Of a DNA stretch of 64,000 nt, positions 15,220-23,425 are shown in pieces. This DNA is from CAIYTF01 sp963664845 (GTDB lineage: Bacteria; Bacteroidota; Ignavibacteria; Ignavibacteriales; Ignavibacteriaceae). Under the pieces are notes generated by a model that was given only the letters and a program-made list of their open reading frames with translations, was not told the DNA's origin and ran no database searches. Numbering within the stretch: the first letter of the stretch is position 1; each line of letters opens with the position of its first letter. The stretch spans positions 5,642,001 through 5,706,000 of the forward strand of contig OY761615.1 in the NCBI GenBank assembly GCA_963664845.1, given 5' to 3'. Made by a program: the position numbers and the translations under genes.

Positions 15220-17421
15220 TTACTCCCCAAACAAGGTAAGTATAAAGCTTCCCGCGCCAAATCCAACCATTGGTGCTGCTCCCTCATAGGCAGTTGTCTT
15301 CTCATTATAGAGCTCAGAAATAATATTATTGTTCAGCGCTGATTGATTGACCACCCATTTAAGCAGCGAATCTGCTTCACGCGGATGATGGAATTTTCTT
15401 AGCGCAGCAGATATTCGCAAATCGAGAAATATCCATTCCTGCTTGTCATACCAGTCACCGTTATTTACTCTGGCAAAACCTCTCGTCTTCCCTATTTGCA
15501 ATTTCTTTGCGTAGGCATCATGGTGCAACGCAAAAAGTTTGGGGTCAGTATCAAAGAAATTGAAATACTCGTATGATGCAGCATCAAGATATTCGTGCAT
15601 GGAATCAGCAATGTCTTCAAATGTTCCGCGGACTAGCGTGCTATTGTCAATGAGCTTCTTCACGATCATTTCCTGAAGAAGTTTCCCGGCATCAAGATAC
15701 TTTTCGCCGCCATCCTTATGTAACTTCAAAAGTAAGTTGCCAAAATCCTGCAATCCCTTTGCCGCAGTTATTGAGGTATAAGCATATTGCTTTCCTGGCA
15801 GGTGCCGTTCCCACGACCCAGATTCTTTGCGAATCAGCCCGTTTTTATCAATATTTGAAAGCAGAGGCTCTGCAATTTTATACTTAAGGTCTTTTACCCG
15901 TGATACAAAGAATGAGGTATCATGGATTGCAGTGGTATAATCTGATAATGCGGAGAGTATCAATCCAAACCCATCCAATTCAACATTCGGCCCGTCAGAA
16001 TTAAAATCAGATTCTTCTTTCCCGTTACCAAAATACCTGCACACAGATATCTGGTAGTCAGAACCAATTCCATACTCTTTACCATCAGTATGCTTAAAGG
16101 ATTTATAGTAACCTGCATCTGCATTCAGAAAGAATAAAAGCGCATTCTTTGCTTCTTCATACAAACCCAATTTAACAAGTGCTTTCACTGCATAACTTCC
16201 ATCGCGTACCCAGCAAATGTTCCAAACACCCGGGGGTAAAGAGGCAACAATTTGTCCCTTAGCCTTGGGAAATATTTCCTTCTCACCGATCTGAGCCATT
16301 TTTAAGAATGCTACTGATTGCTCAAAAAGATCTTTGGCTTTTCCTGAAAGACCTTTGGGCCTGTTAACTTTTTTGAAAATCGAAGTCATATAATCCGTTT
16401 CGGTTTCCAGCAAATCCGGCGTGGTCTTGCAGTCAATTACTGCCTTATTAAAAATTTCGGTGTTATTATGAAGGTCGTTATTGAATGAAAGCACATAATA
16501 CTTACGTAGTTTGTTTTTTATGTTGAAAACCAGGGAGTCACAAAGCACGTTCTCAGACGCTCCAGGCATCGAAAGATATTGCTGTTCTTTCTGTGTTACA
16601 GGATATTCCAGAACACAATAAAAAACCTTTTCAGGCCGGGTGAACGAGGCAAAATAATACAGATCAGCTTTTTTGTATGCCACTTTAAGTATATGCGTAT
16701 TATGATAATAACCACTGTTTATCGGTTTGGCGGATCCAGCCAGTTTAATACCTGAGATCACTGGTTTGACTGGTTTATCCAGATCAATTGCCTGAAAGAT
16801 ATGAGGATATACATTGGTTAAAATTCCGAGATTTGCATCATATACGGCAGCAAGTAAGCCATTGGTTACCGGAAGCTGAAAACAAGTGGCGCCTTTTTTA
16901 ATGGATTGCCCGGTTGCCGCCTTGTATTCTTTCTCACCATAAAGCCCAAACGTTCCGCCGTAAATGCCCCCGGGGCCGCCCATATCGAACACTCTTATAG
17001 CTAAAACATTTTCTCTCTTTAAGGCACCTGATAACAGTTTGTAAACTCTCTGCGAATTCCATTCCGATGCAGCCTGTGGAGGAAATGTGCCCATCTTTCC
17101 AACCGAAACACCATTGAGATAGGTTTCATCAACATCATCAATTTTTCCGGCAAACAGATACAATGTCTTGCCAAGCATCTTTTTATCAACGGAAAAATGC
17201 AGGCGGTACCAGGCAAATCCGTCAAGATCAGTATAACCCTGTGTTTCCCAATGGGTAGTTACCTGGATCGGTTTCCACTCGGACTCATCACAGGAAATGG
17301 CCGCATAGGATAAATCATCTCCGGGATGGAATTTCCAGGCGTTTTCAAAATGCATTGTCTGCGCACGAAGTCCAATGAATAGAAAAATTAACAACGAGGA
17401 TGTTTTTATTAATGATCGCAT
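15220..17421 (-). CDS. exported GH15-like glycoside hydrolase with N-terminal sugar-binding domain
   Basis: The 733-residue protein has a signal peptide ending near LRAQ. An N-terminal galactose-binding-like jelly roll follows (about 25-165; WYRLHFSVDKK, AGKIDDVDETYLNG), of the kind found at the front of GH2 enzymes. A linker beta region comes next, and then an (alpha/alpha)6 domain from about 360 onward. The latter has WVRDGSYAVKAL at 404, SDGPNVELDGFGL, KESGSWE and PMVGFGAG, which fit glucoamylase/trehalase-type GH15 proteins. It probably acts on alpha-glucosides in the periplasm or outside the cell. The AGAGAGA before the ATG at 17421 supports the start. The exact activity is uncertain. 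Confidence 0.75.
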   Translation of the reverse strand: MRSLIKTSSLLIFLFIGLRAQTMHFENAWKFHPGDDLSYAAISCDESEWKPIQVTTHWETQGYTDLDGFAWYRLHFSVDKKMLGKTLYLFAGKIDDVDETYLNGVSVGKMGTFPPQAASEWNSQRVYKLLSGALKRENVLAIRVFDMGGPGGIYGGTFGLYGEKEYKAATGQSIKKGATCFQLPVTNGLLAAVYDANLGILTNVYPHIFQAIDLDKPVKPVISGIKLAGSAKPINSGYYHNTHILKVAYKKADLYYFASFTRPEKVFYCVLEYPVTQKEQQYLSMPGASENVLCDSLVFNIKNKLRKYYVLSFNNDLHNNTEIFNKAVIDCKTTPDLLETETDYMTSIFKKVNRPKGLSGKAKDLFEQSVAFLKMAQIGEKEIFPKAKGQIVASLPPGVWNICWVRDGSYAVKALVKLGLYEEAKNALLFFLNADAGYYKSFKHTDGKEYGIGSDYQISVCRYFGNGKEESDFNSDGPNVELDGFGLILSALSDYTTAIHDTSFFVSRVKDLKYKIAEPLLSNIDKNGLIRKESGSWERHLPGKQYAYTSITAAKGLQDFGNLLLKLHKDGGEKYLDAGKLLQEMIVKKLIDNSTLVRGTFEDIADSMHEYLDAASYEYFNFFDTDPKLFALHHDAYAKKLQIGKTRGFARVNNGDWYDKQEWIFLDLRISAALRKFHHPREADSLLKWVVNQSALNNNIISELYNEKTTAYEGAAPMVGFGAGSFILTLFGE

Positions 17422-17646
17422 TTCTCTCTCTTATTTATTACTATCAGAAATACCCTAATAGTGCCTGAATCAGAATGTTACATGTCAATCTTACGAAACC
17501 TGACGATTACCATCTAAAATAGTCTATGCGTCCTTCCCCTCACTGCCCGGGTGAAGCATTTTCCGAATTGTTGATTCGCCCGAGAACAATAAACGCCTTA
17601 CATGAATCGAAGCCCCCAATACTCAATTGGAAAAGCAAAAAAAAAT

Positions 17647-18942
17647 CTATTTCAACGCAGCCTTCATTGATTCCAGATGCGTTGTCACCGTAAAGTCAAT
17701 GTCTTCCATGGTGTGAGCAGTCGACACAAACATTGCCTCAAATTGCGCGGGTGGCAAATAAACACCCCTTTTAAGCATCTCGTGAAAATACCGGCCAAAA
17801 AGCTGTGTGTCCGAAGAAATAGCAGCCTTAAAACTGTCTACCGGTTCCTCAGTAAAGAACACCGTCATCATCGAGCCTACCCGGTTTATGGTATAATTTT
17901 TACCCAGCAGTTTGAAATTATCTTCGAATCCGGCCTTCAGATATTCTGATGTTTCCTCCAACTGTGTGTAAATTTCCGGATGAGCTTTAATATGTTTGAG
18001 TGAAGCAAGTCCTGCTGCCATTGCCATAGGATTGCCGCTTAATGTACCGGCCTGATAGACTGGTCCCATGGGGGCCAGAACGCTCATAATTTCCTTTTTA
18101 CCGCCAAATGCTCCAACCGGTAAACCACCGCCGATTATTTTCCCAAACGTTGAAAGATCCGGTTTGACACCCAAAACTTGCTGAGCTCCGCCGGCAGAAA
18201 GCCTGAAGCCGCTCATCACCTCATCAAATATAAGTACGATCCCTTCCTCATCACATATTTTGCGTATTCCTTTCAGAAAATCGTCCTTGGCTTTAACAAC
18301 ACCCATGTTGCCGGCAACGGGTTCAATAATGATTGCAGCAATTTCACCCTTGTTTGCTTCTGCAAGTTTGAGAACAGAATCCAGGTCATTAAAATCTGCA
18401 ATAAGCGTATCTGCTGCGTTCCCTTTGGTAACTCCGGGGGAAGTAGGAACACCAAAAGTCAATGCACCGGAACCGGCCTTTATAAGGAAGAAATCAGCGT
18501 GCCCATGATAGCAGCCTTCAAATTTGATTATCTTTTCCCGTCCGGTATACCCTCTTGCTACCCGGACAGCACTCATAGTTGCCTCAGTACCGCTGTTAAC
18601 CATGCGCACCAGTTCAACAGAAGGAACGAGCTCGCATACCAGTTTTGCCATATCAACTTCAATTTTGGCAGGCGCACCAAAACTAATCCCGCGAATTGCC
18701 TCTTCATAGAGAGCATGCAGTATAAAGTCAGGATTGTGACCAAACAGGTGCGGGCCCCAGCTCCCGACGTAGTCAAGATACTCATTACCGTCAACATCGG
18801 TCATTTTGCAGCCTTTTCCGCTGGCAAAGAAAATAGGAGTTCCGCCAACTGATTTAAAGGCACGCACGGGTGAATTAACTCCACCGGGAATATACTTTGC
18901 TGCTTCTGTAAATAAAAGTTCACTATGTTTAATGCTTCTCAT
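17647..18942 (-). CDS. hemL: glutamate-1-semialdehyde 2,1-aminomutase
   Basis: HemL converts glutamate-1-semialdehyde to 5-aminolevulinate, the last step of the C5 route to heme. I place the start at the ATG at 18942, giving 431 residues, because family members begin at SIKHSELLFTEA. An upstream in-frame ATG at 19020 would add 26 residues with no family match. Visible marks are PGGVNSPVRAF, the PLP-phosphate segment NSGTEATMSAVRVAR, the FDEVMSGFR aspartate and the Schiff-base lysine in STFGKIIGGGLP. An AAGGA stands about 13 bases before the chosen start. It is not next to other heme genes here. Confidence 0.96.
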   Translation of the reverse strand: MRSIKHSELLFTEAAKYIPGGVNSPVRAFKSVGGTPIFFASGKGCKMTDVDGNEYLDYVGSWGPHLFGHNPDFILHALYEEAIRGISFGAPAKIEVDMAKLVCELVPSVELVRMVNSGTEATMSAVRVARGYTGREKIIKFEGCYHGHADFFLIKAGSGALTFGVPTSPGVTKGNAADTLIADFNDLDSVLKLAEANKGEIAAIIIEPVAGNMGVVKAKDDFLKGIRKICDEEGIVLIFDEVMSGFRLSAGGAQQVLGVKPDLSTFGKIIGGGLPVGAFGGKKEIMSVLAPMGPVYQAGTLSGNPMAMAAGLASLKHIKAHPEIYTQLEETSEYLKAGFEDNFKLLGKNYTINRVGSMMTVFFTEEPVDSFKAAISSDTQLFGRYFHEMLKRGVYLPPAQFEAMFVSTAHTMEDIDFTVTTHLESMKAALK

Positions 18943-19158
18943 GATTGGCACCAATTCCTTTAATATATCAAGTAAGTGTTTTTGGAGTGCTGTAATCACC
19001 CGACCCGCATAATTTTCCAAAAATGCTCTGGAAAATTACCAGTGTATAACGTAATTACCAATTTCTTTTATAAAAACTAAATTAAAAATTTCTTGTTTCT
19101 CACAAAAAGCCAAAATAAGTTTACATATCTCAAATAAATACTTTTTGTAGGATATATT

Positions 19159-20376
19159 ATGAGTTTAAGTCAACTTGCCCGCTCAATCAATGCCTCTCCA
19201 ACACTCGCCCTTAACGAGAAAGCAGCCATATTACGAGAAAAAGGTGATCCGGTGATTCATCTCGGTGGAGGTGAACCCAAAACCAGAGCACCAATCGACG
19301 CGATTCTTGCGGCCTCCGCGCTTCTTAACACCGGAGAAATTCGCTATGCTCCCGCTGACGGAATCCCTGCACTCAAAAAGGCGGTAATTCGTTACACTGA
19401 GGAATTTTATCATAAATCAGTCGCCCCGGAAAATGTAATCTGTTCCGGTGGCGCCAAACAGGCTATAATGGTTGCCCTGCAATCAATTCTCAATCCACTG
19501 GAAGAAGTAATCTTCCCAGCTCCTTATTGGGTAAGTTATCCTGAAATGGCCAAACTCGCAGGCGGTGTGGGTGTCCCGGTTTTTGCTGAGGATGGCACAT
19601 TCTATCCAAGGGTACAGGATATTGAACAGCGTGTTGGAAGTTATACCAAGGCTGTTCTAATTAACAGTCCGAATAATCCAACCGGGGCAATGTATCCCGA
19701 AAGCTTTATTGCAGATATCATAGATTTTTGTGAAAAACGCGATTTATATTTGATAATGGACGATATTTATCACCGTCTGATCTTTGACGGACGAAAACCT
19801 ATAAGCGCATTGGATTACGTTAAGAACTATGGTGAGGAAAGTAAATTGCTCATCGTCAATGGTGTGTCCAAGCTTTACGCCATGTCCGGATTCCGGATCG
19901 GGTGGGCAGTTGGTAACAGGAAACTTATAGAAGCAATGTCCAACATCCAGGGGCATCAAACCTCAGGGCCGTCGATATTGCTGCAAAAGGCAGCAGTTGC
20001 GGCTCTTAATGGCATTCAATCGCCTGTAGACAGCCTGCGCACAACATTGGAGAATAACCGCAACGTGATGATAGAACGATTAAAGGCATTTACTGGAGTA
20101 CATGTTACCAAACCCGACGGTACGTTCTATTGCTTTGCCGATTTCAGTGCTTATGAAAAAGATTCACGCAAACTTTCCAATTTCCTCATCGATAAAGTAC
20201 AGGTTTTGACCATGCCGGGAATCGAGTTTGGTATGGATGGTTATTTACGGCTGAGCTATTGCGGTACCATTAAGGATATCATCGACGGTATCGAGAGGAT
20301 CAAATGGGCTTTGGACCCCGATTCACCCAATGAACTTTTTATCGGCGAACGTAAACTGGTGAGGAATTGGTTATGA
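19159..20376 (+). CDS. class I/II aminotransferase, probably aspartate aminotransferase
   Basis: The 405-residue product is a PLP-dependent fold type I aminotransferase of the aspartate/alanine group. It shows the substrate and cofactor marks LINSPNNPTGAMYP, the aspartate in LIMDDIYHRL, and the Schiff-base lysine in VNGVSKLYAMSGFRIGW. Its stop overlaps the pckA start as ATGA, so the two are translationally coupled. That pairing would link aspartate to oxaloacetate and then to phosphoenolpyruvate, an anaplerotic-gluconeogenic logic. An AGGATAT precedes the ATG at 19159. The exact amino donor cannot be decided from sequence. Confidence 0.88.
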   Translation: MSLSQLARSINASPTLALNEKAAILREKGDPVIHLGGGEPKTRAPIDAILAASALLNTGEIRYAPADGIPALKKAVIRYTEEFYHKSVAPENVICSGGAKQAIMVALQSILNPLEEVIFPAPYWVSYPEMAKLAGGVGVPVFAEDGTFYPRVQDIEQRVGSYTKAVLINSPNNPTGAMYPESFIADIIDFCEKRDLYLIMDDIYHRLIFDGRKPISALDYVKNYGEESKLLIVNGVSKLYAMSGFRIGWAVGNRKLIEAMSNIQGHQTSGPSILLQKAAVAALNGIQSPVDSLRTTLENNRNVMIERLKAFTGVHVTKPDGTFYCFADFSAYEKDSRKLSNFLIDKVQVLTMPGIEFGMDGYLRLSYCGTIKDIIDGIERIKWALDPDSPNELFIGERKLVRNWL

Positions 20377-22025
20377 GCAAATATCTTGAATTCTCAACCC
20401 CTGCACTCAAGCAAGCCAAAGAACTTGCTTCAGACTTTAAACTTAGTAACTATGGACTCACCTATCTTGATCATGTTTACTGGAATCTTCCAAATGATTC
20501 GCTTTATGAAGAGGCAGTATTTCGGAATGAGGGGCACATAGTTAACGGGGGACCATTTTTGGTCAATACCGGTAAATTCACTGCACGCGCTGCATCAGAT
20601 AAATATATCGTTAAAGAGGAATCCACCGAAAATAAAATCTGGTGGGGACAGTATAACCGTCCCTATACTTTGGAAAAGTTCAACAGTTTGATGGCACGCC
20701 TGCAGGCATGGGCACAGGGCGAAGAACTTTTCGTTCAGGATGTCTCTGCGGGGGCTGATCCTGACTTTCGTCTTCCCGTTAGAATAATTGCCGAAAAAGC
20801 ATGGCACAGCCTCTTTGCCAGGAATATGTTGCTTACCACCGATGACCGTGATATTCTTAAGAAATTTATTCCGGAATTTACCATCATTGCAGTACCGGGG
20901 TTTAAATTGGATCCAAGGATTGACGGAACCGCTTCCGAAACAGGAATAATTATTAATTTCGGCGCTCGAACGGCTATCATAGCCAACACACTTTATGCAG
21001 GTGAGATCAAAAAATCCGTTTTCACCGTTCTTAACTTTCTGCTTACCTTTGAAGAAGTGCTTCCCATGCATTGCTCGGCAAATGTGGGCAAAGATGGCGA
21101 TGTTGCAATATTCTTCGGATTGAGTGGTACCGGTAAAACAACCTTGTCTGCTGATCCCAGCAGGCGTCTTATTGGTGATGACGAGCACGGCTGGAGTGAC
21201 AAAAGTGTATTCAATTTTGAAGCCGGATGCTATGCGAAAGTCATTCGCCTTTCGGAAGATCATGAGCCGGAGATATATGCTTGTACCAAGCGATACGGAA
21301 CAATACTTGAAAACGTGGTATTCGATCCTGTTACCCGGCATATTGATCTGAATGATGACTCCATTACAGAAAACACAAGGGCATCCTATCCCCTTCATTT
21401 CATTTCAAACGTGGTCCCTGAAAAAATGGTTCAGTCTCATCCAAAGAATGTCATATTCCTAACCTGTGATGCCTCAGGCGTATTGCCTCCTATTGCACGG
21501 TTGAGCCCTGAGCAGGCGCAATACCACTTTATAAGCGGCTACACGTCAAAAATAGCGGGCACGGAGGTTGGACTTGGTATTGAACCGCAGATAACGTTCA
21601 GCGCATGTTTCGGCGCTCCTTTCATGGTGCGACATCCCTTTGAGTATGCGTCAATGCTTAAACAAAGAATGCTCAAGCACGATGTGACCTGCTGGCTGGT
21701 TAACACAGGCTGGGTTGGCGGCAGATTCGGCGTAGGCAAACGCATCAGTATCCGCCACACGCGCAACTTGCTGAATGCAGCTTTGGACGGGAAATTGAAA
21801 AATGTTGAATACCGGAAAGATGAATTGTTCGGTTTTGAAGTACCCCTCTCCTGCCCCGATGTGCCTCAAGACGTACTTGACCCCTCCACATCCTGGGGCA
21901 ACAAAGAAGAATATCGTATGAAATATGATGCCCTCGCTGCCCGTTTCATCGAGAATTTCAAGTTGTTTAAAGACGGATGCTCTGAGGAGGTTGTAAAGGC
22001 GGGGCCAACAAGAATTGTGAAGTAA
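20373..22025 (+). CDS. pckA: phosphoenolpyruvate carboxykinase (ATP)
   Basis: PckA decarboxylates and phosphorylates oxaloacetate to phosphoenolpyruvate using ATP, the entry to gluconeogenesis. The 550-residue product has the kinase-1a loop GLSGTGKTTLS, the kinase-2 motif LIGDDEHGW and the substrate segment FARNMLL of ATP-type enzymes. The ATG at 20373 overlaps the aminotransferase stop (ATGA). A TTG two codons upstream is less likely. Length is in the family range of 520-550. A strong terminator follows at 22065. Confidence 0.96.
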   Translation: MSKYLEFSTPALKQAKELASDFKLSNYGLTYLDHVYWNLPNDSLYEEAVFRNEGHIVNGGPFLVNTGKFTARAASDKYIVKEESTENKIWWGQYNRPYTLEKFNSLMARLQAWAQGEELFVQDVSAGADPDFRLPVRIIAEKAWHSLFARNMLLTTDDRDILKKFIPEFTIIAVPGFKLDPRIDGTASETGIIINFGARTAIIANTLYAGEIKKSVFTVLNFLLTFEEVLPMHCSANVGKDGDVAIFFGLSGTGKTTLSADPSRRLIGDDEHGWSDKSVFNFEAGCYAKVIRLSEDHEPEIYACTKRYGTILENVVFDPVTRHIDLNDDSITENTRASYPLHFISNVVPEKMVQSHPKNVIFLTCDASGVLPPIARLSPEQAQYHFISGYTSKIAGTEVGLGIEPQITFSACFGAPFMVRHPFEYASMLKQRMLKHDVTCWLVNTGWVGGRFGVGKRISIRHTRNLLNAALDGKLKNVEYRKDELFGFEVPLSCPDVPQDVLDPSTSWGNKEEYRMKYDALAARFIENFKLFKDGCSEEVVKAGPTRIVK

Positions 22026-22064
22026 GGCTCTGTTTCATTCCGATAGTCCGGATAATTCGAATTC

Positions 22065-22100
22065 ATGACCTGCTCATTCGTAATGGGCAGGTCATTTTTA
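22065..22100 (+). terminator. rho-independent terminator after pckA
   Basis: A 14-pair stem (ATGACCTGCTCATT with AATGGGCAGGTCAT, one G-T pair) closes a three-base loop and is followed by TTTTA. It ends the aminotransferase-pckA unit. Confidence 0.85.
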
Positions 22101-22414
22101 TATTAGTCCGAATTGGGTGATTTTAAGCTGAATGAAGAGAGGTCATTTGGGAGCAAAATACTCGATTGCAATCTAATGACCAAGTGCATGTATACTAAAC
22201 CTTTCACCAGTGAAGATTATATTGCTTGAAAAAAGCAATACAACACATAAAGCCCAAGCCCATCATGGTTTAAAGCAATAATCGTTTAATCTGTAACACC
22301 GTCCAGGGGTTGTACATGCTAATTACCATTCTAAATGAGTGTATTTTCGTCCTGCTGGAAATTACATAGGTATTCAAAATCTTGAACCCCTACGCCTAAT
22401 ATCAGTCGGAAATC
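22101..22414. other. 314-base convergent gap
   Basis: This gap holds one incomplete copy of the palindromic repeat (22372-22393), immediately before the end of the ferredoxin gene, and a short TTGCTTGAAAAAAGCAA hairpin near 22223. I see no gene in it. Confidence 0.55.
22372..22393. repeat. palindromic repeat, copy 2
   Basis: ATTCAAAATCTTGAACCCCT is followed by AC, in inverted orientation relative to copy 1. The TTCAAAATCTTGAA core is shared with 12489-12502. It lies 22 bases past the stop of the ferredoxin gene, which itself contains copy 3. Confidence 0.7.
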
Positions 22415-23284
22415 CTATTGCAAATTCACCAATTCTCCTGAAATCTTAATCATCAGAATATGTAATGGCAAATCCACGCCTGAAATTTGAATTGCCTGTT
22501 TGGCTAGCTGAACTAGTCCCGAACAGCAAGGAACTTCCATTATGGCAACTGTGATGCTCCTGACGTTGGATTCGGTGATCATGGTAACCAACTTGTTAAG
22601 ATACGCGTCCTTATTGGAATCCAGTTTTGGGCAGGCAAGCGCAAATGCTTTTTCTCCAAGTATCTCGGTATGAAAGTTCGAATATGCCAGCGGCACGCAA
22701 TCGGCAGCAAGCAACACATCCGCATTCTCAAAATACGGTGCATAGGGCGACAAGAGATGCAGTTGAATTGGCCACTGCCGTAGTTTTATAACTGGTTTGT
22801 TTTCGTCGTGTAGGGGTTCAAGGTTTTGAACCCCGGCATTTTGAACCCCTGCAATTGGGATATCGGCATCGTGTCTCGTCTCAATTGTTTTCGTTTGGCA
22901 GGATGGGCACCCGCCCTGTCCATGAATATCTGCGGGAGTGATGTCAATCCCCTGCGCATGTAAAACATCCAAAGCCTCATGCACGTATTTCTTCATACCA
23001 TGATCTTTGAGGTGTTTTAAATGCGCAATAAGCGTATTTCGACCCTTCGGAATTAGGTTCAGAATCGTCATTTTTTCATCGTATGCTGGAACATCTTTCT
23101 CGGATACTGTTATAGCATTCACCGGACAGTCACCGACACAGGCTCCCAATCCATCGCAAAAAATTTCATTTATTAACCGGGCTTTCCCGTCTATCAATTG
23201 TATTGCACCTTCCGCGCATGCGGCAACGCAGTCACCGCATCCATTGCATAATTCTTCATCTATTTCTATAATTTGGCGAAGCAT
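22415..23284 (-). CDS. dicluster-type ferredoxin family protein with an embedded repeat peptide
   Basis: The 289-residue protein starts with a two-cluster ferredoxin domain. Cluster one has C13, C16, C19 and C23 in ELCNGCGDCVAAC. Cluster two has only three cysteines (C43, C49, C53 in FCDGLGACVGDCP), with Leu46 at the position of the fourth; this CDGLGAC form recurs in relatives. A helical middle with GGCPSCQ follows. The C-terminal domain (from about 165) has LLAADCVPLAY and the EVPCCSGL cysteine pair. The function is unknown, and a redox role in anaerobic metabolism is likely. Residues 145-158 (AGVQNAGVQNLEPL) are encoded by the palindromic repeat found elsewhere in the window. Confidence 0.8.
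   Translation of the reverse strand: MLRQIIEIDEELCNGCGDCVAACAEGAIQLIDGKARLINEIFCDGLGACVGDCPVNAITVSEKDVPAYDEKMTILNLIPKGRNTLIAHLKHLKDHGMKKYVHEALDVLHAQGIDITPADIHGQGGCPSCQTKTIETRHDADIPIAGVQNAGVQNLEPLHDENKPVIKLRQWPIQLHLLSPYAPYFENADVLLAADCVPLAYSNFHTEILGEKAFALACPKLDSNKDAYLNKLVTMITESNVRSITVAIMEVPCCSGLVQLAKQAIQISGVDLPLHILMIKISGELVNLQ
22811..22854. repeat. palindromic repeat, copy 3, inside a coding sequence
   Basis: GGGGTTCAA, GGTT, TTGAACCCC forms a nine-pair palindrome at 22814-22835, followed by another half unit (TTTTGAACCCCTGCA). The frame of the ferredoxin gene runs through it without a stop, adding the repeated peptide AGVQN-AGVQNLEPL. Confidence 0.8.
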
Positions 23285-23425
23285 AAAACCTCAGTAATTT
23301 GTAATCAGATTAATTTGTCTGATTAAAAATACTGACTATTTAACTTCTTTCAAACAATTTTCTTTCTGTTATCTGCCCTAAAAGCATAATTTAGAAACAA
23401 AAATATTCCACATTCTGAGGATCAC

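Noticed and set aside
18178..18852. 224-codon plus-strand frame inside hemL
   Set aside because: HemL motifs on the minus strand are complete, and the plus frame has no recognisable protein features.
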